NCBI GenBank assembly: GCA_050084985.1
Contig: JBITNC010000001.1
Span: 138,632,001-138,696,000, forward strand
DNA length: 64,000 bases
Direction of reading: 5' to 3'
Origin: Nageia nagi
Taxonomy: Eukaryota > Pinophyta
Shown here one piece after another: positions 11,960 to 22,495 of this stretch; position 1 is the stretch's first letter; each line of letters starts with the position of its first letter. The notes under the pieces are model-generated. The model worked only from the letters and a program-made list of their open reading frames with translations, searched no databases and was not told where the DNA came from. The position numbers and the translations under genes were made by a program.

Positions 11960-12610
11960 GTTTTTTGTAAATTAGGTCAATAATAGGTAACCATGCCCTA
12001 CTAATCTCAACACCTTGGTATCTATTAATATTATTAGGGTTAAGTTTAATTTCAATAGATTCTCTAATTCTTCATTTTTGGAATTTATCACATCTAGCTA
12101 AAAGTTTAATCCTATTCATGAGTATATGGTGTTTAGTCTTATCTACATATTTAGAAAAGGTATATTTGATTATTCTATTATATTATAAATCAACACAATG
12201 TTATTTAACTCTTTTATGTATTAACCTACCTATTTCACTAATGCAACAAGTTCCACACTCACACATTATGTTATATACACCTGTATGTTGTAAGGGTTCT
12301 ACAAGGTTCTTCATAGATATGAACATGTTCTCTAATTTATTGGGAGGAAGAAAAATTATCTTAATGTATGCTTTTATTAATATATTTCTAAATTATAACT
12401 TAAACACTTGGTATAAGGAAGGTAGGTTACCCCTATGTATGAATTAGTATTAATATAGTCTAGCCTCTCATTTATTTTTTCTCTTTCTATCTTATTTCAT
12501 GCATGTCTAATTGATTTAGGAGAATAACCATTACTCAGTAGTGCTTTAGTTAGATGCATTTTCTCCTTATGTATAAGGTAATTATATGACTTTTGCTACC
12601 TCAAGGGAGT
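11960..12610 (-). pseudogene. Penelope-like element remnant PLE-1 (RT tail plus GIY-YIG endonuclease)
   Basis: Minus-strand C-terminal part of a Penelope-like retroelement. From the high-coordinate side I read HLTKALLSNGYSPKSI and a basic IERE stretch (end of the RT/thumb), a YLPYTK-like linker motif (about 12400), then the GIY-YIG nuclease: VYIT, CCISEIGRLIHKRVK, a basic helix, LLARCDKFQK, RIRESIEI, NPNNINRYQGVEISRAW. This order (thumb, YLPY linker, GIY-YIG with R, E and N positions) is specific to PLEs. The RT core is absent, and stops and frameshifts are present. Upstream sequence turns into the plus-strand family X fragment. In the nuclease the YIG motif reads CIS. The more readable copy is PLE-2 at 44150-44820. 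Confidence 0.78.
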
Positions 12611-12719
12611 TTGTTTATAAGGACATAAGGGTTAATCCTAATTTGGACACACATGGTGCTCTGGGTGGTATTTCATTACATCAATTTTGTGTGCTTTTAA
12701 TTATGAGATACCTTGAGGT

Positions 12720-13056
12720 GTGATTGCTCACCTTGCATCTATTTTTAATGACGTTGGGGTCATTCTAGCCTATGGAGCTACTTTATCATGGGAAGATAAG
12801 AGGATGGAAACCCTTTACTATTCATTTCACTCTCATTTGTTTATAAATTTAAGTATCCATAGGTACAAAGGAAGTCTTTGTATTCATGATTTTGCATTCC
12901 TTATGAAGAGACCTATGCATTATTTTTCTTTTCATCAATTTATATGTTTTTGGAATTAGACAATCATTGGGATTCAAATCACAACAAAAGCATAATTTTA
13001 GTAATTTTTTTGTAGGATATTTTAATGGTTCATGAATTCTTTAGGCTGGTTAAGAG
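12720..13056 (+). pseudogene. Unrecognised coding family X, 5' portion, copy 1
   Basis: Plus-strand reading that stays open for about 80 codons, without an ATG start. It contains IFNDVGVILAYG, LSWEDKR.ETLYY, DLSIHRYKG-like sequence and CIHDF. A diverged copy at 44934-45271 is open in the same frame, with mostly conservative changes, which argues for past coding. The reading then runs into ...ILMVHEFFRLVKS-like sequence (shifted frame) where the LTR at 13057 begins. Homologs of that last part at 18155-18350 and 19040-19260 continue into further coding. I do not recognise the family. Confidence 0.4.
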
Positions 13057-13990
13057 TGTAAAGTTCTAAATAGAAACTAAAGTAATAATTAGCAAATTCA
13101 AACTAGTAAACCCAGATGTTAGGCTTAGAGAATCAATTTCAAGTATACAAACCTTTGATATTGCAATGTTAAGGCTACAAAATCCACTTTAAGTTATTAC
13201 AATCCAAATATACCAATGTCTAAGCTATGGCTTTAGTATCAAATATTAACAATACCCATATGGTAATGTATGGCCAATATAAGAATACATCAATGAATAA
13301 CACTCTACAATACCAATATTTAGTAAATATAAATATATATAAGCAATGGTAATCCAATGATACATATAATAAGTATACACAATAAAATGTTTGAGATCCA
13401 ATTCCCCAATAGACATATGTATGATATAAAATGATAACAATACAATACCAAGCCTAATACGGCTGATGTTGACCTCCATGGAGCCAACTAGGATATAAAT
13501 GAATGCCTTTCACTATTGGAATAATATCATAACCATCAAATAGTACACTCCCTTTGAATTTGAATGCTCTTGATTAAAGGATACCTCCTCAAACCTTGGC
13601 TAACCATTGAAGGTAGTTCAACTATACCTCAAAACACCACTAGATGGGCATGGATGTTGCATCATTACTATAGAAGAATAGGATCCCTTATCCTAATATC
13701 CCTCCTAGATATTGTACCTAGTGGATATGCTTAGAGATGTTAAGTCTTCTTATCCTCTATATGATATGAAGTATAAAAATAAATAGGTATATCTGGTAAT
13801 GAGGCTTTAATGTTTTTTATATACTTGCTCTATACATATCTCACATAAGAGTCACCACCTTGCTTATTTAATCTAATGTTGGCTTTATGGGGGTCTAAAA
13901 TATCCAACATGGGTGCCTAGAGGTTATGCATGCCAAAAATCATTTAATCCTAATAGAAGTGGTTGTTGAAGGTGAAATGCAACTTCCATA
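13057..13990 (-). mobile_element. LTR (3' LTR side) of a minus-strand gypsy-like element, L1
   Basis: The boundary at 13057 is the LTR terminus (...TTTACA in element orientation). About 900 bp are matched by L3 (45272-46335) closely and by L2 (16940-17955) more loosely. The far end carries the CCAACATGG.TGCCTAGG-type 30-bp repeats. Because L1 and L2 differ a lot, the element is old or the two LTRs belong to different but related elements. Confidence 0.6.
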
Positions 13991-14404
13991 TTCTTCATCT
14001 CATATGGTAGTATGATGTAGACTACTAAAGCCTCATGCCTATGCTTGAATATAACTTGCAAACACCCTATTTTGCTATAATTATCATTGCTCATTAGTTG
14101 CTCCATTGTAGTTCTCAGCATACATGAAGGTGTATGTGTATTAATGTGGGTATGTGCCTTCAATAACCTTAACAAAATCATATATAAGTCAAAACAAGTT
14201 AGGCTCTCGCTCTTCAAATGAAACCAATCCTCCCCCAAGCATAACATGGGATTCTATTCTTTGTAATCATGGGCTATGTATCCCAAGACTCCACCTCTCA
14301 ACATGGCATGCAAGATTACCACCTAATCCAATATCAAGTGCATAAACTCTTCCAAGTTCAATATAGAAAAACCAACATATCCTCATACCAACCATTAGGT
14401 GCTC

Positions 14405-14710
14405 AAATCACTTAAAATTGAACATAATAAGCCTAGCATCTCCAAGGCTCCATGTGGGATGCTAAGACTTTCTAAAGCTCATTTTGGGATGCCTAGTTGT
14501 CCTAAAGTTGAATGTGAGATGAAAACTCTCTCTAAGGCTCAATATTTGATGGTGAGTCTCCCAGGTACCCAACATAGGATGTCTAGTATCTCCTATGCTC
14601 CGCTTCTGATGATAAATCCTTTAGATACCAAATAAAGGGTGGAGATCCCTTCTAATTACTAACATGGTATACCTAGCTCCTCCAATATCCAACATAGCCC
14701 CTCTAAACTA
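14405..14710. repeat. 30-bp minisatellite, about 10 degenerate units
   Basis: Consecutive 30-bp units with a shared core of the form TCTAAGGCTCAA..TGGGATG followed by CTAG. Since 30 is a multiple of three, the plus frame 14399-14635 is open and gives a 10-residue repeat (SKAPCGMLRL, SKAHFGMPSC, and so on). I regard that as a by-product, not a gene. The same period is seen inside the LTRs (about 46100-46260 and 17620-17760). Confidence 0.75.
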
Positions 14711-14869
14711 TTTAGGCTATAACAAGGAGCATAGAAGGTCCCCACTACCCTTCATCTCCTATTAGACCTCCTCTTCTCTCAATATGGCCCCATCTTCTAC
14801 TTCCTCATTATTTTGACACAACTCATTTATTTCTATCCACTTATTATTTACTTATGGATAATCATATCT

Positions 14870-16854
14870 AATCCCCTGCAATGTGTGGGCCTTCCCATTA
14901 ATCTCAAAACTCATAGTGAGTTTTTGATTATTGGTGTAAATATCACCTAAATTAAATAGCCATTTCACTCCCAAGATAATGTGAGGATACCCCTTCAAGG
15001 GGTAGATGTAAAAACCCTCCCTCACTATACAACTCTATAATATCACAACAAACTTCTCAATAGTGTGATCTACTAGTGTGAGCTTACCATTGGTGTTGGA
15101 AAATTTGAATCTCTCAAACCCTTAGGCCTTTAGATTCTTCCATTCTACAAAGCTTACATCGATGAAATGGTGGGATGCTCCTGGATCGATCAAGACCATC
15201 ACATCCTATCCTCATGATTTCCTAATGATGTTTAGCATGAGGTACTTCTTCATTCCATGTAGTGAGGTGATCATGCTCCCTAATTTGCCCTTAGCCCGAG
15301 GTACCACCTTATCTAGGGTGTCTACTCCAATCTCCTCATATATATCATCTAACTCATGCTCTAAAAATACCTCTATGTAATACACCTATACCTTGCATTG
15401 ATAATGATATCTTGGCTCACAACTCTTCTTATAATAGAAGCACTTTCCCTCCTCTCTTAGCTTCCTTCATGTGGCTGTATCTAACTAATTTGTTCAAGGT
15501 GGGTGAAAGGGTTTAACCTTACTAGGCCCATATTTATTGGAAAGAGGCTTTTATGTGACTAGCCCATTGTATGTATTCCCTTCCTTGAGAAATTTTACCA
15601 TTGGCTCCATATCATAAGTAGCCTAAATAGCATGATCAAGGTTCCTAGGAGAGGATGCCTTGATGATTTCTTGCAATGGCTCCATCAAACCTTCAATGAA
15701 GAGGAATATCAACCTCTCGTTAGGAATGTGATGAATCATCACTACAATCTTTTGAAACTCTCTCATATACTCATCCACCAATCTATGTTACCTTAATCAT
15801 ATCAAATCTTGTTTTGATCAAACCTCTTGATCAACCATCAAGAAAAATCATCAAAGGAGGTGATGAGTGAATAACCGTAGCTAATCACTCCATTCTGTCA
15901 CCACTCTAGGGAATCACCCTCAAAATACAAAGATGAAAAATGAATTATATACTCCTCCATAATATTAGGGCTCAAGGTAAAATAAGTTTGTTGGTGATGC
16001 AACCATGCTCTAGTTGTTGTCTTCTTCTTATCATATATTTATACCTATATCTTATTGATCTTCTACTATAAGTCCCTATTATCATTCCATGATCTATTTG
16101 GAGTATGCAGATGATGTGAACTAATCTCTTCCAATCCTAGGATTTCTATGTAGCCTCTAAAATTGACACCTCTTCTCAATGCTAGATCCAAAATGTAATA
16201 CTCCCTAAAAATCTAATTCAACTCCAATGAACCAAGTACCCTATTCTTTGCCTCTTCCCCAAACTTATTCATGAATATAGGTTTGTATAGATTTGGAATG
16301 ATAGGCTACTCATCCATCCTACCAACTACCTCCTCCATAGGCCTCCATAGGAGAGGGTTTGTACCCTAGAATTATTGATGTGAGTGGGATATAAAAAATG
16401 TGGGCTCTAGATGCCCCATGGAGCCATGGTAAGTCGACTCTTGATATCTCAAACTATAGGACCTCCCCATGCTCAGCCCATTATCTACCCTATCCTCCTT
16501 ATGAGGTTTCTTTCTATCATATTTAGTAGAATGTGGGAGGCTAATCTATCTCTCAAGCTCATCATGAACCCCCATATGCCTATTTAGTTACTACTACATG
16601 GTGGTAACAACTTCAATCATGTTATGAATTATCAAAATGAGCTCATCAAACTTTTGTTCAAGGGTGGATTCTAGAATCAAAGTTGGTTTCCTCCTTATGG
16701 TGATCCTCAATATCTCCCTCAACCCCTCCTCTTCCTCTTTTAATATTCTTTCATTTTGCACCTTATTCCTCCATTACTACTAATCCTCCTCATGGATGAC
16801 CATAGAAGGTATCTCCTTAGTATATGACCTTTAAGTTTTCCTAGTAGATGCCAT
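14870..16854 (-). pseudogene. Ty3/gypsy-like gag and protease, RT and integrase missing
   Basis: Gag starts at ATG 16854 (MASTRKT), 73 bp inside the primer binding site. A charged gag body follows, then a zinc-knuckle at about 15396-15450 reading CFYYKKSCEPRYHYQC (one Cys replaced by Tyr), of the CFYCKEPWEPGH type known from plant gypsy gag. Next comes a retropepsin: LIDPGASHHFID (15158-15197), where the usual D-S/T-G is D-P-G, then LGVKWLFNLGDI and LTMSFEINGK. Reading fades at about 14870; no RT, RNase H or integrase block follows before the minisatellite and LTR. The element is internally deleted and carries stop codons, so it would need help in trans even if recent. Confidence 0.75.
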
Positions 16855-16926
16855 CTCTATTCGAGTGCTAGATTTGGTTTAGTAACAATGAACTATAGGT
16901 ATCATACATAGTTTGGCTAGATCCAA

Positions 16927-16938
16927 GCTCTAATACCA
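16927..16938 (-). promoter_or_regulatory. Primer binding site (initiator tRNA-Met type)
   Basis: Minus strand TGGTATTAGAGC, one mismatch from the plant consensus TGGTATCAGAGC complementary to tRNA-iMet. It lies directly inside the LTR end at 16940 and 73 bp before the gag ATG. This fixes the element's orientation as minus. Confidence 0.8.
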
Positions 16939-16939
16939 C

Positions 16940-17955
16940 TATAAAGGTCCAAACACAACCTCAAGTAATAATCAACAAATTCAAACAAGTAAACCTTGAT
17001 GTCAAGCCTAGGAAATCAATTTCAAGTAAAATCATCAATATTGCATCATTAGGTTAAGGTCATCGACTTTAAGTTATTATAATGTTAATATGCTAATGTC
17101 AAAGCTAGGGCTTTAGTATTAAGCATTAACAATACCTAGATGGTAACATCTCACCCATACTAGCAAACATTAATGAAAAGTAGTCTAGAGTCTAGCCAAT
17201 GTAAACATATACAAGCAATGGTAATGCAAATATGCATAATAAAAGTATACACAACTTACATTATGAGATCCAATACCATAAAAGATGTATGTATGATATA
17301 AAATGATAATAATACAATACTAGGCCCAATAAGGCTGATGTTGGTCTCCAAGGAGCCAACTAGGGCATAACTGAATGTCTCTCACTACCAAAAAGATATC
17401 AAAACTATGGGATATTATGCTCCCTCAAAATATAAATCCTCTCCATTGAAGGAGCCCTCCTCAAACCTTGTACTACTATCAAAAGGATGATTTGCATCCT
17501 TTATAAAATTCAAAATTAAATTGTGCCCTCCCATGTCAACATGCATCATTTTATTTTTTTTTCCATTTTTTTACTTTTTTGATATAAATTCCAAAGCAAA
17601 TTTTTATGTGGGTAGGATGGGTACAATAAATGTCAATGTAAGGGTATAGGAGTACCACACATACCCATGTGGGTCAAGGAGTCATACGTGGGGTCTTGGT
17701 ATCAAGATGGACCAACATGGGGATATAGGAGCCTCCCTAAGGTTGGTGCATGCATGTAGGTCTCTATCCATTCATCTAAGTGTAATAATAGAACTTGGGA
17801 TTCCTACAATCATGATCTATATCTCCATGTATAATAATAACTCCTAATCTAAGCTTAGGAGGGAGATGTCCGACTTGAGGCTCATAAGGGGCTACATTGA
17901 CCCATAAGTCTTCTATTCAAAGTCATAAACATGAAAGTACAAGGTATGAATAAAA
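16940..17955 (-). mobile_element. LTR (5' LTR side), L2
   Basis: Starts next to the PBS with TATAAA in place of TGTAAA of L1 and L3. It shares the AACCTTGATGT.AAGCCTAGG-like and TAAGCTAGGGCTTTAGTAT-like blocks with L1 and L3, and carries degenerate 30-bp units about 17620-17760. The right end is tentative: ...ATTACA at 17955 followed by AGAGG, against AAGAG left of L1. This would be a 4-bp partial target duplication. Confidence 0.55.
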
Positions 17956-18011
17956 TATATTACAAGAGGAACCTATTAGATTCCATGATTAATTACATCT
18001 TTGCAAATATT

Positions 18012-18720
18012 AATGATTAGCATTAGACACTTCCTATACTTTCCTCCTATGAATGAATCACTAAGATGATGAATTCATGACATCATAAGATTTACCTATT
18101 CTAATTCTAAAAGTTAGGAGTCATGTCATAGAATTATAAATTATCTTTTTTTATGAAGAGACCTATGCATTGTGTTTCTTCTCATCAAATTTTATGTTAT
18201 TACAAATGGACACCTACATGCATTCAAAGCCTAGGTAGCACATAATTACAATAGATTTTCCTTGGGAGAGTTTAATGGTTTATGAATACTCAAGGCTGAT
18301 TAAGGGCATTCAAGATTCAAGAGGGAAGCCTCATTCACTTTGGCCATCTATATAGAGCAAAATATACATATTACTAATTTCTATCAAAACATATATTAAA
18401 CAATGCTCAAACTCTATTGTATTATGAAATATTTGATACATCTAAAAGGCATTATCCTATTCCCGAAGCTCTCTTCAACAAAATCAAGCTTATAAATATT
18501 TAGAAGACCACAATATCATAATTACTACAAGCTTCTTGGAAGCATGTTTACAAAATATACAACATGCCAAACTTCAAGAATATAAGAAATATGAAAATCA
18601 AGTTTGTTCTTCTTATCATGTAGACTTTCTTAGCAAGGCATTCAAAGAGTTCAAAAGTTATTGTACAAGATATTAATTACAATTATGAGAAAAAATATTT
18701 CTCATCATAGGTGTGTTGGT
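18012..18720 (+). pseudogene. Family X, tandem copy 1
   Basis: Plus-strand coding remnant, homologous to 18889-19570 at an offset of about 880 bp. One frame reads HIITIDFPWESLMVYEYSRL, KGIQDSRGKPHSLWPSI, stop; another continues YKYLEDHNIIITTSFLEACL and QVCSSYHVDFLSKAFKEF. The second tandem copy keeps the same residues at most positions in the same frames, which is the evidence for past coding. No start codon and no recognisable domain. A CxxCH-like site (CSSYH here, CSSCH in copy 2) is the only possible metal or heme site. Confidence 0.45.
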
Positions 18721-18888
18721 ATGTCTCATTAAGCAAGTAGCCATAATTATTGTCTTAGGCACTAAATTATACTATTGCATTTCATTGAATTCATTAAAGT
18801 CATTTTTGTTATCTTTTAATGATTTGAAAGTATGGAATAATGATTGGACTAGATAAGGGTGTTTGTTTCTCCATTGTGCTTAAAGGTT

Positions 18889-20180
18889 AAATATTAACAT
18901 TAGACACATCATGTACTTGCCTTGTATGAATGAACATTACTAAGATGATGAGTTCATCAAATTAGAATATTTTTTTATTCTAATTTAAAATACTGGTGAT
19001 TATTTCAGATAATTATGGATTTTCATTCCTTGTGAGAAGACCACTGCATCACTTTTCTCTTCATGAAATTCTATGTTATTGGAAATGGAAACCTATTGGG
19101 ATTCAAAGCATAGATGGCACATAATTAAAACAAATTTTCCTCAAGAAAGTTTAATAGTTAATGAATACTTAACGTTCATTAAGGGTATCCAAGATTCAAG
19201 AGGGAAGCCTTATTCACTTTTGCCCTCTATATCTATGAAAATACAAATATTGTAAATGTTGTTAAAACACCTATTGAAGAGTACTCAAACATTCATGCAT
19301 TGTAAATAATTTGATACATCTAAATGACATTATCATATTCCCTAAGCTCTCTTTAACAAAATCAAAGCTTACAAATATTTAGAAGACTTCAATATCAACA
19401 CTACTACAAGCTTCTTAGAAGCGTATTTACAAAATGGCCAACATTAAAATTTACAAGAGACTAAGAAATACAAAAATTAAGTTTGTTCTTCTTGTCACAT
19501 AGAATTTCTAAGTACAGTGTTCAAAGAGTTCCAAAATTATCATGGAAGTCATTAATTATGCCAATGATGGCTATTAGACCATGCCCGATGATGAAATGAA
19601 ATTAGGCCATTGATTTACTATGTAATTGCATGGGTTGTATTGGGGAGACATATTTTCTCTTGTAAAATTACATAGTAAGCATCTTCTATAAAGAGTTATG
19701 GGAAAACTTTTTGATCAATTATTGTTGATTACTCTCAGACCATGCTTGATGATGAAATTAAGTTGAGCCATTGGTTTACTATATGAGCACATGGGTTGTA
19801 TTGAGGACATGTATCTTCTATTGCATAATAAAGACAACCCAAATGATGATAATGTTGGGGGTTTATCAAATTCTTATCAGTGCAAATGCCCACTACTCAC
19901 ATCACAATCAATTAATCCCTCTCCCATTGGAAAATAGGGAAATACTACATTCATTGCTACCATACCAAAAGATGATGAGTCCTTTACTCCTTCCACTCCT
20001 CACACCACCAATCAATTAATCCCTCTCAAATCAAAAAATAAAGAAATACTACATTCATTGCTACCATCTTGGCACATGATGAGTCCTATACTCTTCATAG
20101 CCCTGATTTGAATTATGCGAAGGTTACGATGCTAGAACAAGATGAGTCTTATAGTTCTTACAATCTTATTTTAAATTTTT
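18889..20180 (+). pseudogene. Family X, tandem copy 2 and 3' extension
   Basis: Second tandem copy with PQESLIVNEYLTFIKGIQDS, RGKPYSLLPSI, KAYKYLEDFNINTTTSFLEA, VCSSCHIEFLSTVFKEF. It runs on as YANDGY.TMPDDEMKLGH (about 19560) with a second, homologous block at about 19728 (LDDEIKLSHWFTI). Then comes a ~102-bp tandem repeat (about 19906 and 20008) encoding NTTFIATI...DES. The last readable part is NYAKVTMLEQDESYSSYN at about 20110-20160. A TTATTTCAG immediately before the exon-like block at about 19003 may be an old 3' splice site. Unrecognised family; several stops and frameshifts. Confidence 0.45.
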
Positions 20181-21900
20181 TCCAACACTTATAGGTGCCA
20201 AGAGTGGACATGTGGTAGTAGAGGTGAAAGGTATACATAGGACCCAGATCAAACCAATAAAGTAGTCTTGATGTCCATATGAAGGTAAATACCAAGACCA
20301 AAATGTAGGAGCTAGATTGAGACTTTAATGGGGGTCTAAGTGCCATGTTGTTGGGATTTGGATGGTAGGTTGGTAGGAAGTGTTGGTAGTGCCAAGAGTT
20401 GATCGATAGAGCTGAAGGTGTTGGTGTGTTGGGCATAGGCTGATGGAGCTATGGGTAATAGAAGTAGGCTAATATAGATGTGGGTATCAAGATACTACAA
20501 GTAGGCTAATCAAGCTATTGGTACTATGAGGTTGAATACACTTCCATGGATTGAATTTTGACAACTAAGGAAAATAAGGTAAAAGCTAGTGAGAATAAGT
20601 GCCAATGATTAAAGATAAAAGCTCATGCTCCTAGTAGAGGATGTCAACAATTGTATTGTGATCAAAGTTTTAAATATTATGGTATCTTGGTAGTCCAAAA
20701 AAAGATTGACGTGAGTTTGAAGATTGAGAACCATAACATGCAGAGGATTTGGGCATCGATGTACATTATCAAGCAAAGTAGGCCCTAACACATGATGTTA
20801 ATGACCCTAGATATGCAAGAAAAAATTAAGTCTGATGAGTTTTCCTATGATATACCCATTTCACTTCATTGTAATAGCTAGAGTATACTTTGTTCAGTTT
20901 ATCTTAACAAAATCAATGGGTGAGCATATTGGTTTTCCCTACCTCTATGAAATGGATATTGAAATAAAGTATCACTTTATATCTATTTAGATAATCCTAC
21001 CATTAAAATTATATTATAAATGATAAAGAAATTATTTTATCCATGAAAAATTCAAGAAGGGAGCCCTTATTATAGGATTCTACCAATATAATAGAAAATG
21101 GGAGTAGTTACCTTAAATATATTTATGAAACAATGATAGTTCCCTCTTCCTTTATACAAGGAGGATTAAGATTTTTTGGGATTTAGATATTCAATTATGT
21201 GAGAAAAATTGAAGAAAAAATATAATAAACATGCAAACAAAAAGAATGCAAAATTTGATAAGGTTCACTCAACAACTCATTGAGCTACATCCCCATAGAA
21301 GCACTAGCACTTACATCTTTGTTTCCTATAATAAATATAATGTATAAAAGAAAGGAAGAACTATGAAACATTCCTTATTGTAACACCCACTCTATCTCCA
21401 TATAGTACATCATGCAACCAACATCTTCTTAGACATGAGTTATCCTTACCCATAACCATGTAATCTTTATCACAACTATAAGAAGAAGAGTGTTGAGCTA
21501 CTTTAAATAATGAGTAATCTATGATATGGCATCAATGTAGACTCTTCAAAATACCTCCTTACACTCACAATATAAAGTTACAATATTAGCTAAATTTATC
21601 ATCTCAAAAGCTTATAATAGAGAATTACATTAATAATATCTCTCCTAACATTATGTTAGCATTATAGCCAATGTATGTGAATATTGATATCAATTACTTT
21701 TTTGACATTACTGCCTCTAGTATTATATATAAAATGACCACACTATATTATTTTAGAATTTTATGTACTTTATTATTGATAGTAAGAATAAGCTAATAGC
21801 CAAAATTTCTATGACTACAAATAAGATATTTACTCTTATCATTGAGAAGAGTTTGCATTTAAGTTTCAATACCATAGTATAAGATTTAAAATGAATATAG
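20180..21900. other. No gene; fragment of DUF241 flank
   Basis: About 20940-21110 matches the A-type DUF241 upstream flank (TAGATAATC...CATTAAAATTATA, AGAAGGGA.CC). About 21240-21330 has a ...GGTTCACTCAAC... motif that recurs at about 61005, probably from a shared repeat. The rest shows no coding or repeat structure I can name; the open minus frame at 20158-20436 has no family resemblance. Confidence 0.4.
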
Positions 21901-21949
21901 AATATTATATTTGGTCATTTAAATCTTAGTGAACTAAAAATTTTACTTA

Positions 21950-22440
21950 AGAGGAACATGGCAATAGGTTTAGTGCTCATCCAAAGGCTAGATGCAGAAT
22001 GTGAGGGATGCATAATAAGAAAATACCATAGAGAATCATTTCTAATAGGAAGGTCTTAGAGAGCTATTAGATATAGTACACTTAGATCTATTTAGACCAT
22101 TTGAATTTACTTCATTATTAGGCATGATGCATTTCTTAACATTTATTGATGATTATAGTAGGAAGCTCTAGGTATATCCATTAAAACAAAAATCTAAAAC
22201 TTTGAAAAAATTTAAATGATTAGTTGAGAAGTAAAATAGTTATTTATCAAACTTTTAAGAACTAATAGAGATGGAGAGTACATATCATACTAATTTTAGA
22301 ATTTTTGTATTAAGAATGACTTAAAAATGTAGCTAACAACCAAGGACACTCCTCAATAAAATGACATAGTTGAGAGGAAGAGTAGAAAAATGGTAGATAC
22401 AGTAAGGGGATGTTTAAAGCTAATAATCTACCTAATTATC
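21950..22440 (+). pseudogene. Ty1/copia integrase fragment
   Basis: A plus-strand GAG-pre-integrase motif reads CEGCIIRKYHRESF (about 22000-22045), followed by the integrase core: DIVHLDLFRPF (first catalytic Asp), HFLTFIDDYSRKLWVYPLKQ (second Asp region), TNRDGEYIS, a TP-like segment and ERKSRKMV-like end. Spacing and order are as in copia pol. Frameshifts and stops are present. The element is cut off at about 22440, and RT motifs reappear only at 27000 in the same orientation. Confidence 0.75.
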
Positions 22441-22495
22441 CATTAATATTTGCTCATCATATCCCTTACAAGCATAAATGAAGCAATCTAAACCC

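Noticed and set aside
12610-12960. RT core of PLE-1 on the minus strand
   Set aside because: No palm motifs found in any minus frame; the plus strand is the open and conserved one here.
14399-14635. 78-codon repeat-containing frame
   Set aside because: By-product of the 30-bp minisatellite whose period is a multiple of three.
21240-21330. tRNA- or 5S-derived SINE suggested by the GGTTCAC motif here and at 61004
   Set aside because: No full A/B box pair, cloverleaf or poly-A tail found.
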